Source of the DNA: JANQFV01 sp964468185
Lineage (GTDB): Bacteria; Planctomycetota; Phycisphaerae; UBA1845; Fen-1342
Reading direction: 5' to 3'
NCBI GenBank assembly: GCA_964468185.1
Contig: CAYXTR010000012.1
Coordinates: 75,493-139,492, forward strand
Length of the DNA: 64,000 nt
Each line of letters starts with the position of its first letter. Position 1 is the first letter of the stretch. The notes below the pieces were generated by a model. The model was not told the origin of the DNA. It did no database searches and saw nothing but the letters and a program-made list of their open reading frames with translations. The position numbers were made by a program, and so were the translations under genes. Positions 43,562 to 51,938 of the stretch are shown one piece after another.

Positions 43562-44890
43562 ATGTTAAGAAGAGTCATCATCTCCACGGGACTCGTAGTG
43601 CTCTTTCTCACCACGGGTGCGGGTGTATTCGCCGTGCTCGCCCAACTGAGAGAGCAACCCGAACCGATCGTCCCCGAGCGCCGTCCTCTCGCCGTCAGCG
43701 CGATTCAGATGACCCCCCAAACGCTGACCGCCCCCGTCGAGGGGTTCGGTACCGCCCGCGCCAACCGCACTTCCACGCTCTCCGCACAGGTCTCAGCACC
43801 CGTCGCCTCGCTCGCCCCCGGACTCGACGACGGTGTCGCCGTCGATGCTCAGCAACTACTCATCACGCTCGATGATCGCGAATACCAGGCCCAACTCGAG
43901 CGGGCTCGCGGTCAGATCGCCGCAACCGCTGCCGCACTCGCTGAAATCGACGTACGCGAGACCAACCTCCGCGAGCGTGTGGATACGGCGACCTCCGAAC
44001 TCGCCGTCGCCCGGCGCGAGTACGAACGCGTCCTCGCACTCTTCGAGCAGGGCACCAGCAACCCGCGCGAACTCGACAACGCCCGCCTCGATCTCCAGCG
44101 CGCTCGCCGGGCCCTCCAGGCCCTCGAAGGCGAACTCGCCGCCATCGCCAAAAGCCGCGCCAAGGAAGAGGCAATCCTCCAACAACGCCAGGCCGAACTG
44201 AAGGTCGCCGAACTGAACGTCGAGCGCTGCCAGATCCACGCGCCGTACGCTGGCCGAGTCGAACGCCTCGATGTCGAAATCGGCGAGCAGGTCCGCCCCG
44301 GTCAGCAACTGCTGACCCTGCTCGACCCCGTGCACATCGAGGTGCCGATCGAGCTCCCTGTTTCCCAGCGACCCTACGTGCGCACAGGTGCCGCCGCCGA
44401 GTTGCGCCTGGAAAACCGTCCCCACGTCGTGTGGTCAGCCAATGTCGACCGCATCGCGCCCAGCGCCAGCGAGAGCACCCGTACCTTCGCCCTCTACGTC
44501 ATCGTCGACAACGAGGCCCTGCAACGGACATCACCCGAGATGCCGCCGCTGATGCCCGGCATGTTCGTCGCCGCACGCATCGCCGGCCGCCAGCTCCAGG
44601 ATGCGATGCTCATCCCACGCCATGCGATCCGCCGCAGACGGGTCTTCGTAGCCGACGGCGGCAAGGCCCAGCAGCGCGAAATCGAGATTCAGCAACGTGT
44701 TCTCGACCAGGTCGCCGTCTCCGGCCTCTCTCCCGGCGACATCGTCCTGACGAGCAACCTCGACATACTCGCCGACGGCATGCCGGTGACACCCAACATC
44801 CCGAAACAACCCGTCGCGGCCCGTCCCGCCGAGTCTGACGCGCGGGAGAAATCCGCTGCAAGTGCCCGCCCGAGTCCGCCGACACCATGA
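43562..44890 (+). CDS. RND efflux membrane fusion protein
   Basis: 442 residues, HlyD/AcrA-like periplasmic adaptor. An N-terminal membrane anchor (ILRRVIISTG.. region, about 5-27) precedes the beta-barrel/lipoyl half (STLSAQVSAPVASLAPGLDDGVAVDAQQLLITLDDREY), a long helical hairpin (about 105-210, including LEEGTSNPRELDNARLDLQRARRAL-like helix), the second lipoyl half (ELNVERCQIHAPYAGRVERLDVEIGEQVRPGQQLLTL) and a beta-barrel with VDRIAPSASESTRTF. GAGGAAG precedes ATG. It overlaps the transporter gene by four bases. Confidence 0.92.
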   Translation: MLRRVIISTGLVVLFLTTGAGVFAVLAQLREQPEPIVPERRPLAVSAIQMTPQTLTAPVEGFGTARANRTSTLSAQVSAPVASLAPGLDDGVAVDAQQLLITLDDREYQAQLERARGQIAATAAALAEIDVRETNLRERVDTATSELAVARREYERVLALFEQGTSNPRELDNARLDLQRARRALQALEGELAAIAKSRAKEEAILQQRQAELKVAELNVERCQIHAPYAGRVERLDVEIGEQVRPGQQLLTLLDPVHIEVPIELPVSQRPYVRTGAAAELRLENRPHVVWSANVDRIAPSASESTRTFALYVIVDNEALQRTSPEMPPLMPGMFVAARIAGRQLQDAMLIPRHAIRRRRVFVADGGKAQQREIEIQQRVLDQVAVSGLSPGDIVLTSNLDILADGMPVTPNIPKQPVAARPAESDAREKSAASARPSPPTP

Positions 44891-47800
44891 AGTCTCTCCC
44901 CCAATTCAGCGTCGAGAACCCCGTCCTCGTCAACCTGCTGATGGTCGCGATCCTGATCTTCGGCGGCTATACGGCGCTGACACTCACCCGCGAGATGTTT
45001 CCCGAGTCACGCCCGGATCAAATCCTGATCACCACCCCCTATCCCGGCGCGACGCCCGAAGAGGTCGAGCGCGGCATCTCCATCCGCATTGAGGAGGAGA
45101 TCAAGGACATCGAGCACATCGAGCGCATCGAGACCACCATCAGCGAAGGCATCAGCACGCTGATGGTCGAACTCACCAGCGAGGTCAGGGATCTCGACGA
45201 CAAGGTCAACGAGTTCAAGGCCGCCATCGACGCCATCCCCCGCGATGAGCTGCCCGAAGAGGCCGAAGAGACCCGCGTTACCAAGTTCGAGCCGACACTC
45301 CCGGTCATTTCCATCGCCATCTACGGCGACACCGACGAGGGCACGCTGAAGGATGCCGGCCGGCGCCTGCGCGACGACCTCCTGCTCCTGCCGCAGATCA
45401 CCGATGTTGAAATCACCGGCATCCGCAAGGACGAGCTGACCGTCCAGGTCGACCCCGAGCAGATGATCGCCTACAACCTCGCCCTGAGCGACGTCGCCGA
45501 CGCCATCCGCCGCTCAAACCTTGATCTGCCCGGCGGCGAGGTCGAGACCGTCGAGCAGAACGTCGCCGTCCGCACGCTCGGCGAAACCGACGAAGTTGCC
45601 CGCATCGAGAATACGATCATCCGCACGCAACCCGGCGGCAGTGTGGTGCGCGTGCGCGATGTCGGCACCGTTATCGACGCCTTCGAGGACAGCGACACCC
45701 GCGGCCGCTTCAACGGCAAGCCCGCCGTCGATGTCATCGTTTACAAGACCGGCGATCAGGACGCCATCGAGATCGCCGAAAGCGTCAAGGCCTTCGTGGC
45801 GGGCAAGCGCGGCGAGCCACTCGAAATGGGCCTGTTTACGCAGCTCGGCCTCGGGGGCGGACTCCGCGAGATCTACGAGCAGTCCAGCTCCGATCCATAC
45901 CCGCCCGGCCTGACGTTCGAGCTGCACAGCGATCTGTCCCGCTATATCGCCGACCGCCTCGACCTGCTCAAGCGTAACGGCGCCTGGGGCCTGCTCTTCG
46001 TCTTCCTGGCGCTCCTCTTCACCCTCAATTGGCGCGTCGCCTTCTGGGTCATGATGGGCCTGGTCCTCAGCGTCGCCGGCGGCATCGTGCTGATGAGTAT
46101 GTTCGGCGCGACCCTCAACCTGATCAGCATGTTCGGGCTGATCGTCGTGCTTGGCCTCATCGTCGACGATGCGATTGTCGTGGGGGAGAACATCTACGCC
46201 CGCGTCGAGCGCGGCGAAAAACCGGTTACCGCCGCGATCCGGGGAACCGAGGAAGTCATCTGGCCTGTGGTCATCGCCGTGGCAACCACGATCGGCGCCT
46301 TCCTGCCACTCATGTTCATCGAAGGCCGCATCGGCGACTTCATGGGCGTGCTCCCCATCATCGTCATGTCCGCCTTGCTGATCTCCCTGATCGAAGCATT
46401 CGTCATTCTGCCCAGCCACATGGCCGATACGCTGCGCCCCGTACAGCGCGATCTGGAGCGCGGCGCAACGCGCAACCCACTGCTGCGCCTCATCCGCCCC
46501 ATACGCGACTTCCAGCGCCACCTGCTTCAGAATGTCTTCACGAATCACTACGAGCGCTTCCTCCGCGCGGCCATCCGATATCGCTACGCCACCATCGCCG
46601 GCGCCATCGGCTGCCTGCTGATCGCACTGGGGCTCGTCGCCGGCGGCCAGGTCGAGCAGGTCCTCATTCAAAAGATGGATTCCGAGACCCTGACGGTCGA
46701 CATCGAGTTGCCCGTCGGCGCCCCCGCTGACCGCACGGCGGAGGTGACCGAGTACATCGAGTACATCGTCTCCGATCCCGACCAGTTCCCCGAGGTCAGC
46801 TCGATCTACACCCTCGTCGGCGCGCAGGTCCAGGCCGGCGGCCACGCGGCAACCGTGTCCAGCCGCTCGCATATCGGCCAGCTCATCATCGAGCTGACGA
46901 CCGTTGACCAGCGCGATCGCAAGAGCGATGAGATCATCGCCGCCATGCGCGACGCCGTCGGCCCCGTACCCGGCACCAACTCCGTTCGCTTCCAGGAGAT
47001 GCAGGGCGGCCCCGGGGGCGCCGAGGTTGAGCTCGAAATCACCGGCGAGAGCACGGACGGCATTCTGCGCGCGGTTACCCGGCTGAAGAACTACCTCGCA
47101 ACGCAGGAAGGTGTCTTCGACATCGATGACGACTACGAACGCGGCCGCCGCGAGCTGCAACTTACGCTGCTCGAATCCGCTCGTCCGCTGGGTTTCACGA
47201 CGCAGCGCCTCGCGACCGAGGTCCGCGGCGCATTCTACGGCCTCGAAGCCCGCACCTTGCAGCGCAATCGTGAGGATGTCGACATCCGCATCCGCTTCCC
47301 CGAACAACGCCGCCAACACATCTACGAACTCGAAAACATGCGCATCTCCGCGCCGGGCGGCGGCATGGTGCCCATCGGCGAAGTCGCCCACATCGCAGAA
47401 GACGAAGGTACGGCTTCGATTCGCCGCATCGATCAGCGCCGCGCAATTGTCGTCACCGCCGACGTCGACCAGTCGGTGGCCAATTCCAACGAGGTCCTCG
47501 CCGGTATGCAGCCGCTGATCAGTGAGCTGGAGCGCGATCTTCCGGGACTACGCATCGCCCTGGCCGGCAACAAGCGCGAGTTTGCCAAGTCGTTCGGCTC
47601 ATTGCGACGTGACTTTCTGATCGCAGTCGTCGTGATCTTCGTGATGCTCGCCGGTCTGTTCAAGAGTTACATCCACCCACTCGTCGTGCTGTCGGCGGTG
47701 CCGTTCGGCGTCACGGGCGCCATCGTCGGCCATCTGCTGATGGGCTACCCCATGACAATTCTCTCCATGATCGGCCTGGTCGCCCTCACCGGCATCGTTG

Positions 47801-48135
47801 TCAACGACGCGCTGATCCTCGTCGACTTCATCAAGAAGGAGTTGGCCACCGGCAAGGCTACGCTGGAGGCGGTCGTCTCCGCCGGTCGGCGACGCCTGCG
47901 TCCCATCATGTTGACGTCGCTGACGACGATTCTGGGGCTCGCCCCGCTGATGACCGAGCAGTCCTTCCAGGCCCGCTTCCTCATCCCCATGGCGATCTCA
48001 ATCAGCTTCGGCCTCGCCTTCGCAACCCTGCTGACCCTCATTGTCGTCCCCTCCCTCTTCATGATCGCCGAAGACGCCAAAATGATCGCGACCTGGCTCC
48101 GAACCGGCTCCACCCGAGTAGTGCCGGAGACCTGA
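44887..48135 (+). CDS. RND efflux transporter (AcrB/MdtB-like)
   Basis: 1082 residues, slightly longer than AcrB. Drives efflux by proton exchange across the inner membrane. N-terminal helix VENPVLVNLLMVAILIFGGYTAL, two large periplasmic loops, and the proton-relay helix GLIVVLGLIVDDAIVVGEN, in which the Asp pair needed for proton transfer is present. A second half repeats the plan with LVALTGIVVNDALILVDFI. The EEVERGISIRIEEEIKDIEHIERIETT loop is of the HAE subfamily kind. The operon has no outer-membrane channel. Substrates unknown. Confidence 0.95.
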   Translation: MKSLPQFSVENPVLVNLLMVAILIFGGYTALTLTREMFPESRPDQILITTPYPGATPEEVERGISIRIEEEIKDIEHIERIETTISEGISTLMVELTSEVRDLDDKVNEFKAAIDAIPRDELPEEAEETRVTKFEPTLPVISIAIYGDTDEGTLKDAGRRLRDDLLLLPQITDVEITGIRKDELTVQVDPEQMIAYNLALSDVADAIRRSNLDLPGGEVETVEQNVAVRTLGETDEVARIENTIIRTQPGGSVVRVRDVGTVIDAFEDSDTRGRFNGKPAVDVIVYKTGDQDAIEIAESVKAFVAGKRGEPLEMGLFTQLGLGGGLREIYEQSSSDPYPPGLTFELHSDLSRYIADRLDLLKRNGAWGLLFVFLALLFTLNWRVAFWVMMGLVLSVAGGIVLMSMFGATLNLISMFGLIVVLGLIVDDAIVVGENIYARVERGEKPVTAAIRGTEEVIWPVVIAVATTIGAFLPLMFIEGRIGDFMGVLPIIVMSALLISLIEAFVILPSHMADTLRPVQRDLERGATRNPLLRLIRPIRDFQRHLLQNVFTNHYERFLRAAIRYRYATIAGAIGCLLIALGLVAGGQVEQVLIQKMDSETLTVDIELPVGAPADRTAEVTEYIEYIVSDPDQFPEVSSIYTLVGAQVQAGGHAATVSSRSHIGQLIIELTTVDQRDRKSDEIIAAMRDAVGPVPGTNSVRFQEMQGGPGGAEVELEITGESTDGILRAVTRLKNYLATQEGVFDIDDDYERGRRELQLTLLESARPLGFTTQRLATEVRGAFYGLEARTLQRNREDVDIRIRFPEQRRQHIYELENMRISAPGGGMVPIGEVAHIAEDEGTASIRRIDQRRAIVVTADVDQSVANSNEVLAGMQPLISELERDLPGLRIALAGNKREFAKSFGSLRRDFLIAVVVIFVMLAGLFKSYIHPLVVLSAVPFGVTGAIVGHLLMGYPMTILSMIGLVALTGIVVNDALILVDFIKKELATGKATLEAVVSAGRRRLRPIMLTSLTTILGLAPLMTEQSFQARFLIPMAISISFGLAFATLLTLIVVPSLFMIAEDAKMIATWLRTGSTRVVPET

Positions 48136-48239
48136 TCCCCGTCCGTAGCTGTTCGGTTGGATGCGCACGCTGGCTGATGCACCGACCTTTGCGTACGATG
48201 CGAAGACAGCGAGCGTTTCCTTGCTTGTCAGGAGAGAAC

Positions 48240-49592
48240 GTGGGATCTGCTGAACCCCAAGCGCCAGTCACCCCACCCTTCAAACAACCCCGCGCGTGGA
48301 TCCGTTGGACCGCGATCGTTCTCGCCGCGCTCGGCTGGTGGCTCAGCCTCCAACTCCTCATCGCACACGACCCCAAGTCCGCCGGGAATGCCTGGCTCGA
48401 CCAACTCTGCGGCGGCGCCGACCAGCAGGCCGCCGGCTGGAATTGCCGCAGCGTGCTCGCGTCGAAATACGGGACCTTCACCCTCGGCGAGCGGTCCGAC
48501 GGCCAGGCCGGTCTGCGGCTGCCCGTCGCAACCCTCGGCATGGGCTACTTTGCGTTCATCGGCCTGTGGTACCTCCTCGTCGGCCCGCCGACCTTCAATC
48601 GCCGCTGGTACCACCTGCTGATCGTGTTCGCCGTGCTGTGGGGGCTGACGTCGTCAATCAACTTCATCCGCATCATGGCGGTCGTGCTGGAACAGTGGTG
48701 CCTCGGCTGCATGGGCGTGCATGCCATCAACGCCGTCCTCGTGATTCTCACACTGCTTGCCTGGCCGTGGAGACCGGCTGCCCAGCCGCGCCTGCCGCAC
48801 CCGCGCGGCCGGCTGGTTCTCGCCGCCACCATCGCCGGCGGACTGGCCATGCTCGTGCACGTCACGACGGTGATGGCGTACGTCTCCGGCGGCCATGTGC
48901 GGACCATGATGGAGGCCTACCGCGAGGTCGTGGACGACCCGGAGTACATTCTGTGGAACTACCGGCGGCAGCCCACCGTCGATCTGCCGATCCGTCCCGG
49001 GGACCCGCTGATCGGGAATGCTGACGCTCCACATACGGTCGTCGTCTTCAGCGATTTCCGCTGTCCGCGGTGTGAGGAGGCCTATCAGCGGCTGCGGGAG
49101 CTGGCCCGCACGAATCCCGACAAGCTCCGCGTCGCCTTCCGCCACTTCCCGCAGGAAGGCACCTGCAATCCACATCCCAAGTTCGCGGACGTGTTGAACA
49201 CGGGCGCCTGCCGTGCCGCGCTGGCGGCGGAGGCCGCGGCAGTCATTGGCTCGGACGAGCAGGTTCTGGCACTGCGCACCCTCATGTACGAGCGCCAGGG
49301 CCGGCTTGCTGAGGCACCACTCCCCGACTGGGCGGCCGAGGTCGGCCTCGACCCGGCGGCATTCGAAACCGCTTTCAGTTTGGGGAAAGTAAGGGATCGT
49401 GTCGCCGCCGACATCGAGCTCGGCCGGCAGCTCGACATCACCGGCGTGCCGGTCGTGTACCTCAACGGAAAACGCCTGAAGGGCTGGCACAAGAAGGAAA
49501 CGTGGCGGGCCGTGCTGGGCATCCGCGGTGCGGAAGCGCCGGCGGATACGCATCCGCGCCAGGGGCCAACCACCAAACGCAGCAGCCGGTGA
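48240..49592 (+). CDS. VKOR-DsbA fusion protein
   Basis: 450 residues combining a vitamin K epoxide reductase-like quinone reductase with a thioredoxin/DsbA-type oxidase, so disulfide bond formation and its reoxidation by the membrane quinone pool are in one chain. The VKOR half (about 20-210) shows the Cys pair WCLGC near residue 160 in a four-helix membrane core, and a loop Cys pair (CGG..NC). The thioredoxin half begins at PLIGNADAPHTVVVFSDFRCPRC (C-x-x-C near residue 280) and contains VPVVYLNGKRLKG. The start is GTG 48240 with AGGAG upstream; an ATG 63 bases earlier is less likely. Confidence 0.9.
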   Translation: MGSAEPQAPVTPPFKQPRAWIRWTAIVLAALGWWLSLQLLIAHDPKSAGNAWLDQLCGGADQQAAGWNCRSVLASKYGTFTLGERSDGQAGLRLPVATLGMGYFAFIGLWYLLVGPPTFNRRWYHLLIVFAVLWGLTSSINFIRIMAVVLEQWCLGCMGVHAINAVLVILTLLAWPWRPAAQPRLPHPRGRLVLAATIAGGLAMLVHVTTVMAYVSGGHVRTMMEAYREVVDDPEYILWNYRRQPTVDLPIRPGDPLIGNADAPHTVVVFSDFRCPRCEEAYQRLRELARTNPDKLRVAFRHFPQEGTCNPHPKFADVLNTGACRAALAAEAAAVIGSDEQVLALRTLMYERQGRLAEAPLPDWAAEVGLDPAAFETAFSLGKVRDRVAADIELGRQLDITGVPVVYLNGKRLKGWHKKETWRAVLGIRGAEAPADTHPRQGPTTKRSSR

Positions 49593-49949
49593 AGGTTCAT
49601 GCGGCTGTTGACCGCGGACAAACAGTTCGCGACATTCTCCGCCGAACCCACTCTGGGGATATGCGTACCGATTTATGGACGTCGACCGTGAGTTTTCGTA
49701 GTCCTCAGTGGACGTCGAGCTCTTTTTTCTTGCAGGGCGGTCGGCGTGCCGATAGGATACGAGGCGTGGTGTGCTTGGCTGAGCATGCCTCACAAATGAG
49801 TGATTGCCATTTATCTTACTCATCTCGCTCATACGCTTTTAGCCAGCCGACAAAGCGGTTCGTTTTAAGGCCATGTGCGCGGTATTTGCGCGTCTCGCCA
49901 GGGGTGCATCGACCCGGCGAGTTGCGTAGCGGCATGAATGAGGTGAGTA
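49593..49949. other. Intergenic region without recognisable gene
   Basis: 357 bases between the VKOR-DsbA gene and the zinc-ribbon gene. It is more A/T-rich than its surroundings, with TTTTTTCTT at about 49722-49730 and several pyrimidine runs. No tRNA, no DnaA box of the TTATNCACA form and no hairpin plus T-tract was found. It may contain the promoter of the zinc-ribbon gene. Confidence 0.5.
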
Positions 49950-50264
49950 ATGTCCGACACGATCAAATGTTTGTGCGAGCACTGCGGTGCGAAGTACCGC
50001 CTGCCCATGGAGGCGCAGGGGCGTACGGCGCGCTGCAAGCGCTGCGGCGAAAAGTTCCAGGTGCCGAAGCAGCAAAGCCTGGAAGACAGCATCCTCACCT
50101 GGCTGGCCAACCCCGAGGATGAGGAAGACGATCTCGCCCCCAGCCCCAAGGTCATCAGTATGCCCGAGTCTGAGTCCGGCGGTGATGGTCAGACCTCGGC
50201 AACTGCGCGCAAGACGCAGACCGTTCGCATGAAGAAGCCTGAGCGGAAAGAGGAATCCGCCTGA
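49950..50264 (+). CDS. Cytoplasmic zinc-ribbon protein
   Basis: 104 residues. An MJ0042-like zinc ribbon opens the protein: CLCEHCGAKYRLPMEAQGRTARCKRCGEKF (Cys at about 8, 11, 28 and 31). After it the chain is acidic and disordered (NPEDEEDDLAPSPK), with a basic Lys/Glu-rich end. This type of N-terminal ribbon is common in planctomycete and myxobacterial proteins that often continue into other domains; here nothing follows. GAGGTGAG precedes ATG. Function unknown. Confidence 0.72.
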   Translation: MSDTIKCLCEHCGAKYRLPMEAQGRTARCKRCGEKFQVPKQQSLEDSILTWLANPEDEEDDLAPSPKVISMPESESGGDGQTSATARKTQTVRMKKPERKEESA

Positions 50265-50325
50265 GGCATTCCGGGATCGCGCGTCGCTGGCCGGTCAGGG
50301 AGCAGCGGCCGTGGATGCAGCCGCG

Positions 50326-50343
50326 GCGTTTCACGTGAAACGC
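50326..50343. other. Candidate parS centromere site
   Basis: 18-bp perfect palindrome GCGTTTCACGTGAAACGC. The central 14 bases GTTTCACGTGAAAC match the chromosomal parS consensus bound by ParB (TGTTTCACGTGAAACA), with the outer T/A pair replaced by C/G. It lies in a 212-base gap between two convergent genes, where sites of this kind are usually tolerated. ParB spreads from parS and, in most bacteria, parS clusters near oriC. No parA or parB gene is in the window. Confidence 0.8.
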
Positions 50344-50476
50344 TCTAAGCTCCCGCGAATAGCGAACGGATTCATCTACCCACGCCCAGGACGTCGAACC
50401 TTCGATCCTATCGGCCCCAGCCAGTTCATCGCCAACCGGCCCATCCCGATACTGCCGCTGTTTTGATTTCTGTGTC

Positions 50477-51124
50477 TCAGTAGGCGTCAGCCGCACTGAG
50501 CAGGGGGTTCATGTAGCCGTGCACGAGGCATGAGTAGTAGACGTACCAGCGGATGGCGAGGTAGACCTTGGAGGTGAGGAGGAACCAGCAGGCGAGTTCG
50601 GTGGTGGCGTGTCGGCGGAGGGCGAGCAGGATTACGGAGCCCGCCGAGAGCAGTCCGAACTTGAACGCGAAGACGGCTTCGTCGGGGCCGCCGACGACTG
50701 CGGCGGCGAGGGGGTTGAGTTCGACAAAGGTGAAAGACTCGCTCTCCAGGAGGGTGAAGCCGAGGTCGAAGATGGCGACGATCCAGATGGCGGTCAGTGC
50801 GAGGAGAACGCGGCGGGGGCGATTGAGCCAGACGCCGAATAGCGGGCGGACGGGCTGGGCCTGCGGCGATGCAGTCGGTTGGGTTGCGCCGGATGGTACC
50901 GCCACGGGAGGTGGTGCTGCGCTGGGAGGCCGCGTTGTGTGCTCGGGCACAAAGCGTGAGTGCGTGGGCAGGGCGCGGGCGGCTTGCTGTGCGGCGCGTA
51001 CCGCGCTTATCGGGCGGGCCACGACGTCCGCGGCAGGTGGCGGAGGCGAGGTTGGCGGTGTGAGCACGCCGGCGTTGGTATTCGGATTGTCGTCCGACTT
51101 GACCACGCCCTGTACGTCGGCCAA
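50477..51124 (-). CDS. DUF5658-like membrane protein with disordered N-terminus
   Basis: 215 residues. A Pro/Ala-rich, unstructured N-terminal half (about 1-95) precedes three or four membrane helices: LLALTAIWIVAIFDLGFTLLE, an AVFAFKFGLLSAGSVILLAL helix and the LACWFLLTSKVYLAIRWYVYY helix, with the loop FVELNPLAAAVVGG between the first two. This D-x-x-x-T-L...E-x-N-P-L-A pattern is that of DUF5658, a family of unknown function. The start is TTG and has no visible Shine-Dalgarno, so the N-terminus is uncertain. It converges toward the parS site. Confidence 0.6.
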   Translation of the reverse strand: MADVQGVVKSDDNPNTNAGVLTPPTSPPPPAADVVARPISAVRAAQQAARALPTHSRFVPEHTTRPPSAAPPPVAVPSGATQPTASPQAQPVRPLFGVWLNRPRRVLLALTAIWIVAIFDLGFTLLESESFTFVELNPLAAAVVGGPDEAVFAFKFGLLSAGSVILLALRRHATTELACWFLLTSKVYLAIRWYVYYSCLVHGYMNPLLSAADAY

Positions 51125-51204
51125 ATCGGACGTGACTATCAGCGGTCCGCGGGGGCGGAATTCGTATGCGGTGGGTGTCCGCTAATTGAAGTGGAGCGGG
51201 GGTT

Positions 51205-51891
51205 TCAGGCGGGAATGTATGGGGCCGGGTCGGGAATTTGCAGTGTGGCGAAGGCTGTCAAACGCAGGCGACAACTGTCGCAACGTCCGCATCCGCGGCC
51301 TGCGGTGTCGGGGTCGTAGCAACTGCGCGTGAGCCCATAATCGACGCCGAGGTCGAGTCCGCGTCGGATGATGTCGACCTTGGCCAAGTCGATCAGTGGC
51401 GTGTGAATGCGGACGGGGGCCCCCTGCACGCCAGCGCGCGTCGCCAGAGCGGCCATCTGTGTGAAGGCCGCGATGTACTCGGGGCGGCAATCGGGATAAC
51501 CGCTGTAATCAACGGCGTTGACGCCGATGAAGATGTCGCTTGCGTTGCGGACCTCGGCGAAGGCGAGGGCGAAGGCGAGGAAGATAGTGTTGCGTGCGGG
51601 GACGTAGGTGATGGGTATGTCGTCGCCGGCGAGGTCGCGATCTTTGGGGATGTCGATGTTGTCGGTGAGTGCCGAGCCGCCGAATGCCCGCAAGTCGAGG
51701 GTAACGCGCTGGTGCTCTTGGACGCCGGCGGCCTGGGCCACGGCTTGCGCGGCCTGGAGTTCGATGGCGTGTCGCTGGCCGTATTGGAAGCTGAGAGCGA
51801 CGGGCTCGTAGTTCTCGGCTCTGGCGATCGCGAGTGTGGTGGCGCTATCGAGTCCGCCGGAGAGTAACACGATGGCAGGTCGTTGTTCCAT
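51205..51891 (-). CDS. queC: 7-cyano-7-deazaguanine synthase
   Basis: 228 residues; makes preQ0 from 7-carboxy-7-deazaguanine using ATP, in queuosine biosynthesis. PP-loop SGGLDSATTLA (about residues 10-20), FQYGQRHAIELQAA, PARNTIFLAFALAFAE, and the zinc-binding C-terminus RSCYDPDTAGRGCGRCDSCRLR with four Cys. Start ATG 51891; a longer frame would overlap the upstream ccsA-like gene. QueF is at 11887-12276. QueD and QueE are not in the window. Confidence 0.96.
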   Translation of the reverse strand: MEQRPAIVLLSGGLDSATTLAIARAENYEPVALSFQYGQRHAIELQAAQAVAQAAGVQEHQRVTLDLRAFGGSALTDNIDIPKDRDLAGDDIPITYVPARNTIFLAFALAFAEVRNASDIFIGVNAVDYSGYPDCRPEYIAAFTQMAALATRAGVQGAPVRIHTPLIDLAKVDIIRRGLDLGVDYGLTRSCYDPDTAGRGCGRCDSCRLRLTAFATLQIPDPAPYIPA

Positions 51892-51938
51892 GGTTCGAGG
51901 TTCGTTGCGGGTCGTGGAGGCCGCGGGTGTTGGCGCGA

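Noticed and set aside
45514..47391. Long - strand open frame of 625 codons inside the RND gene
   Set aside because: Antisense of a fully conserved RND transporter; typical high-GC shadow.
49593..50476. DnaA boxes or an oriC proper near the parS site
   Set aside because: No TTATNCACA-type box was found by reading, and no dnaA/dnaN; only parS and composition hint at an origin nearby.
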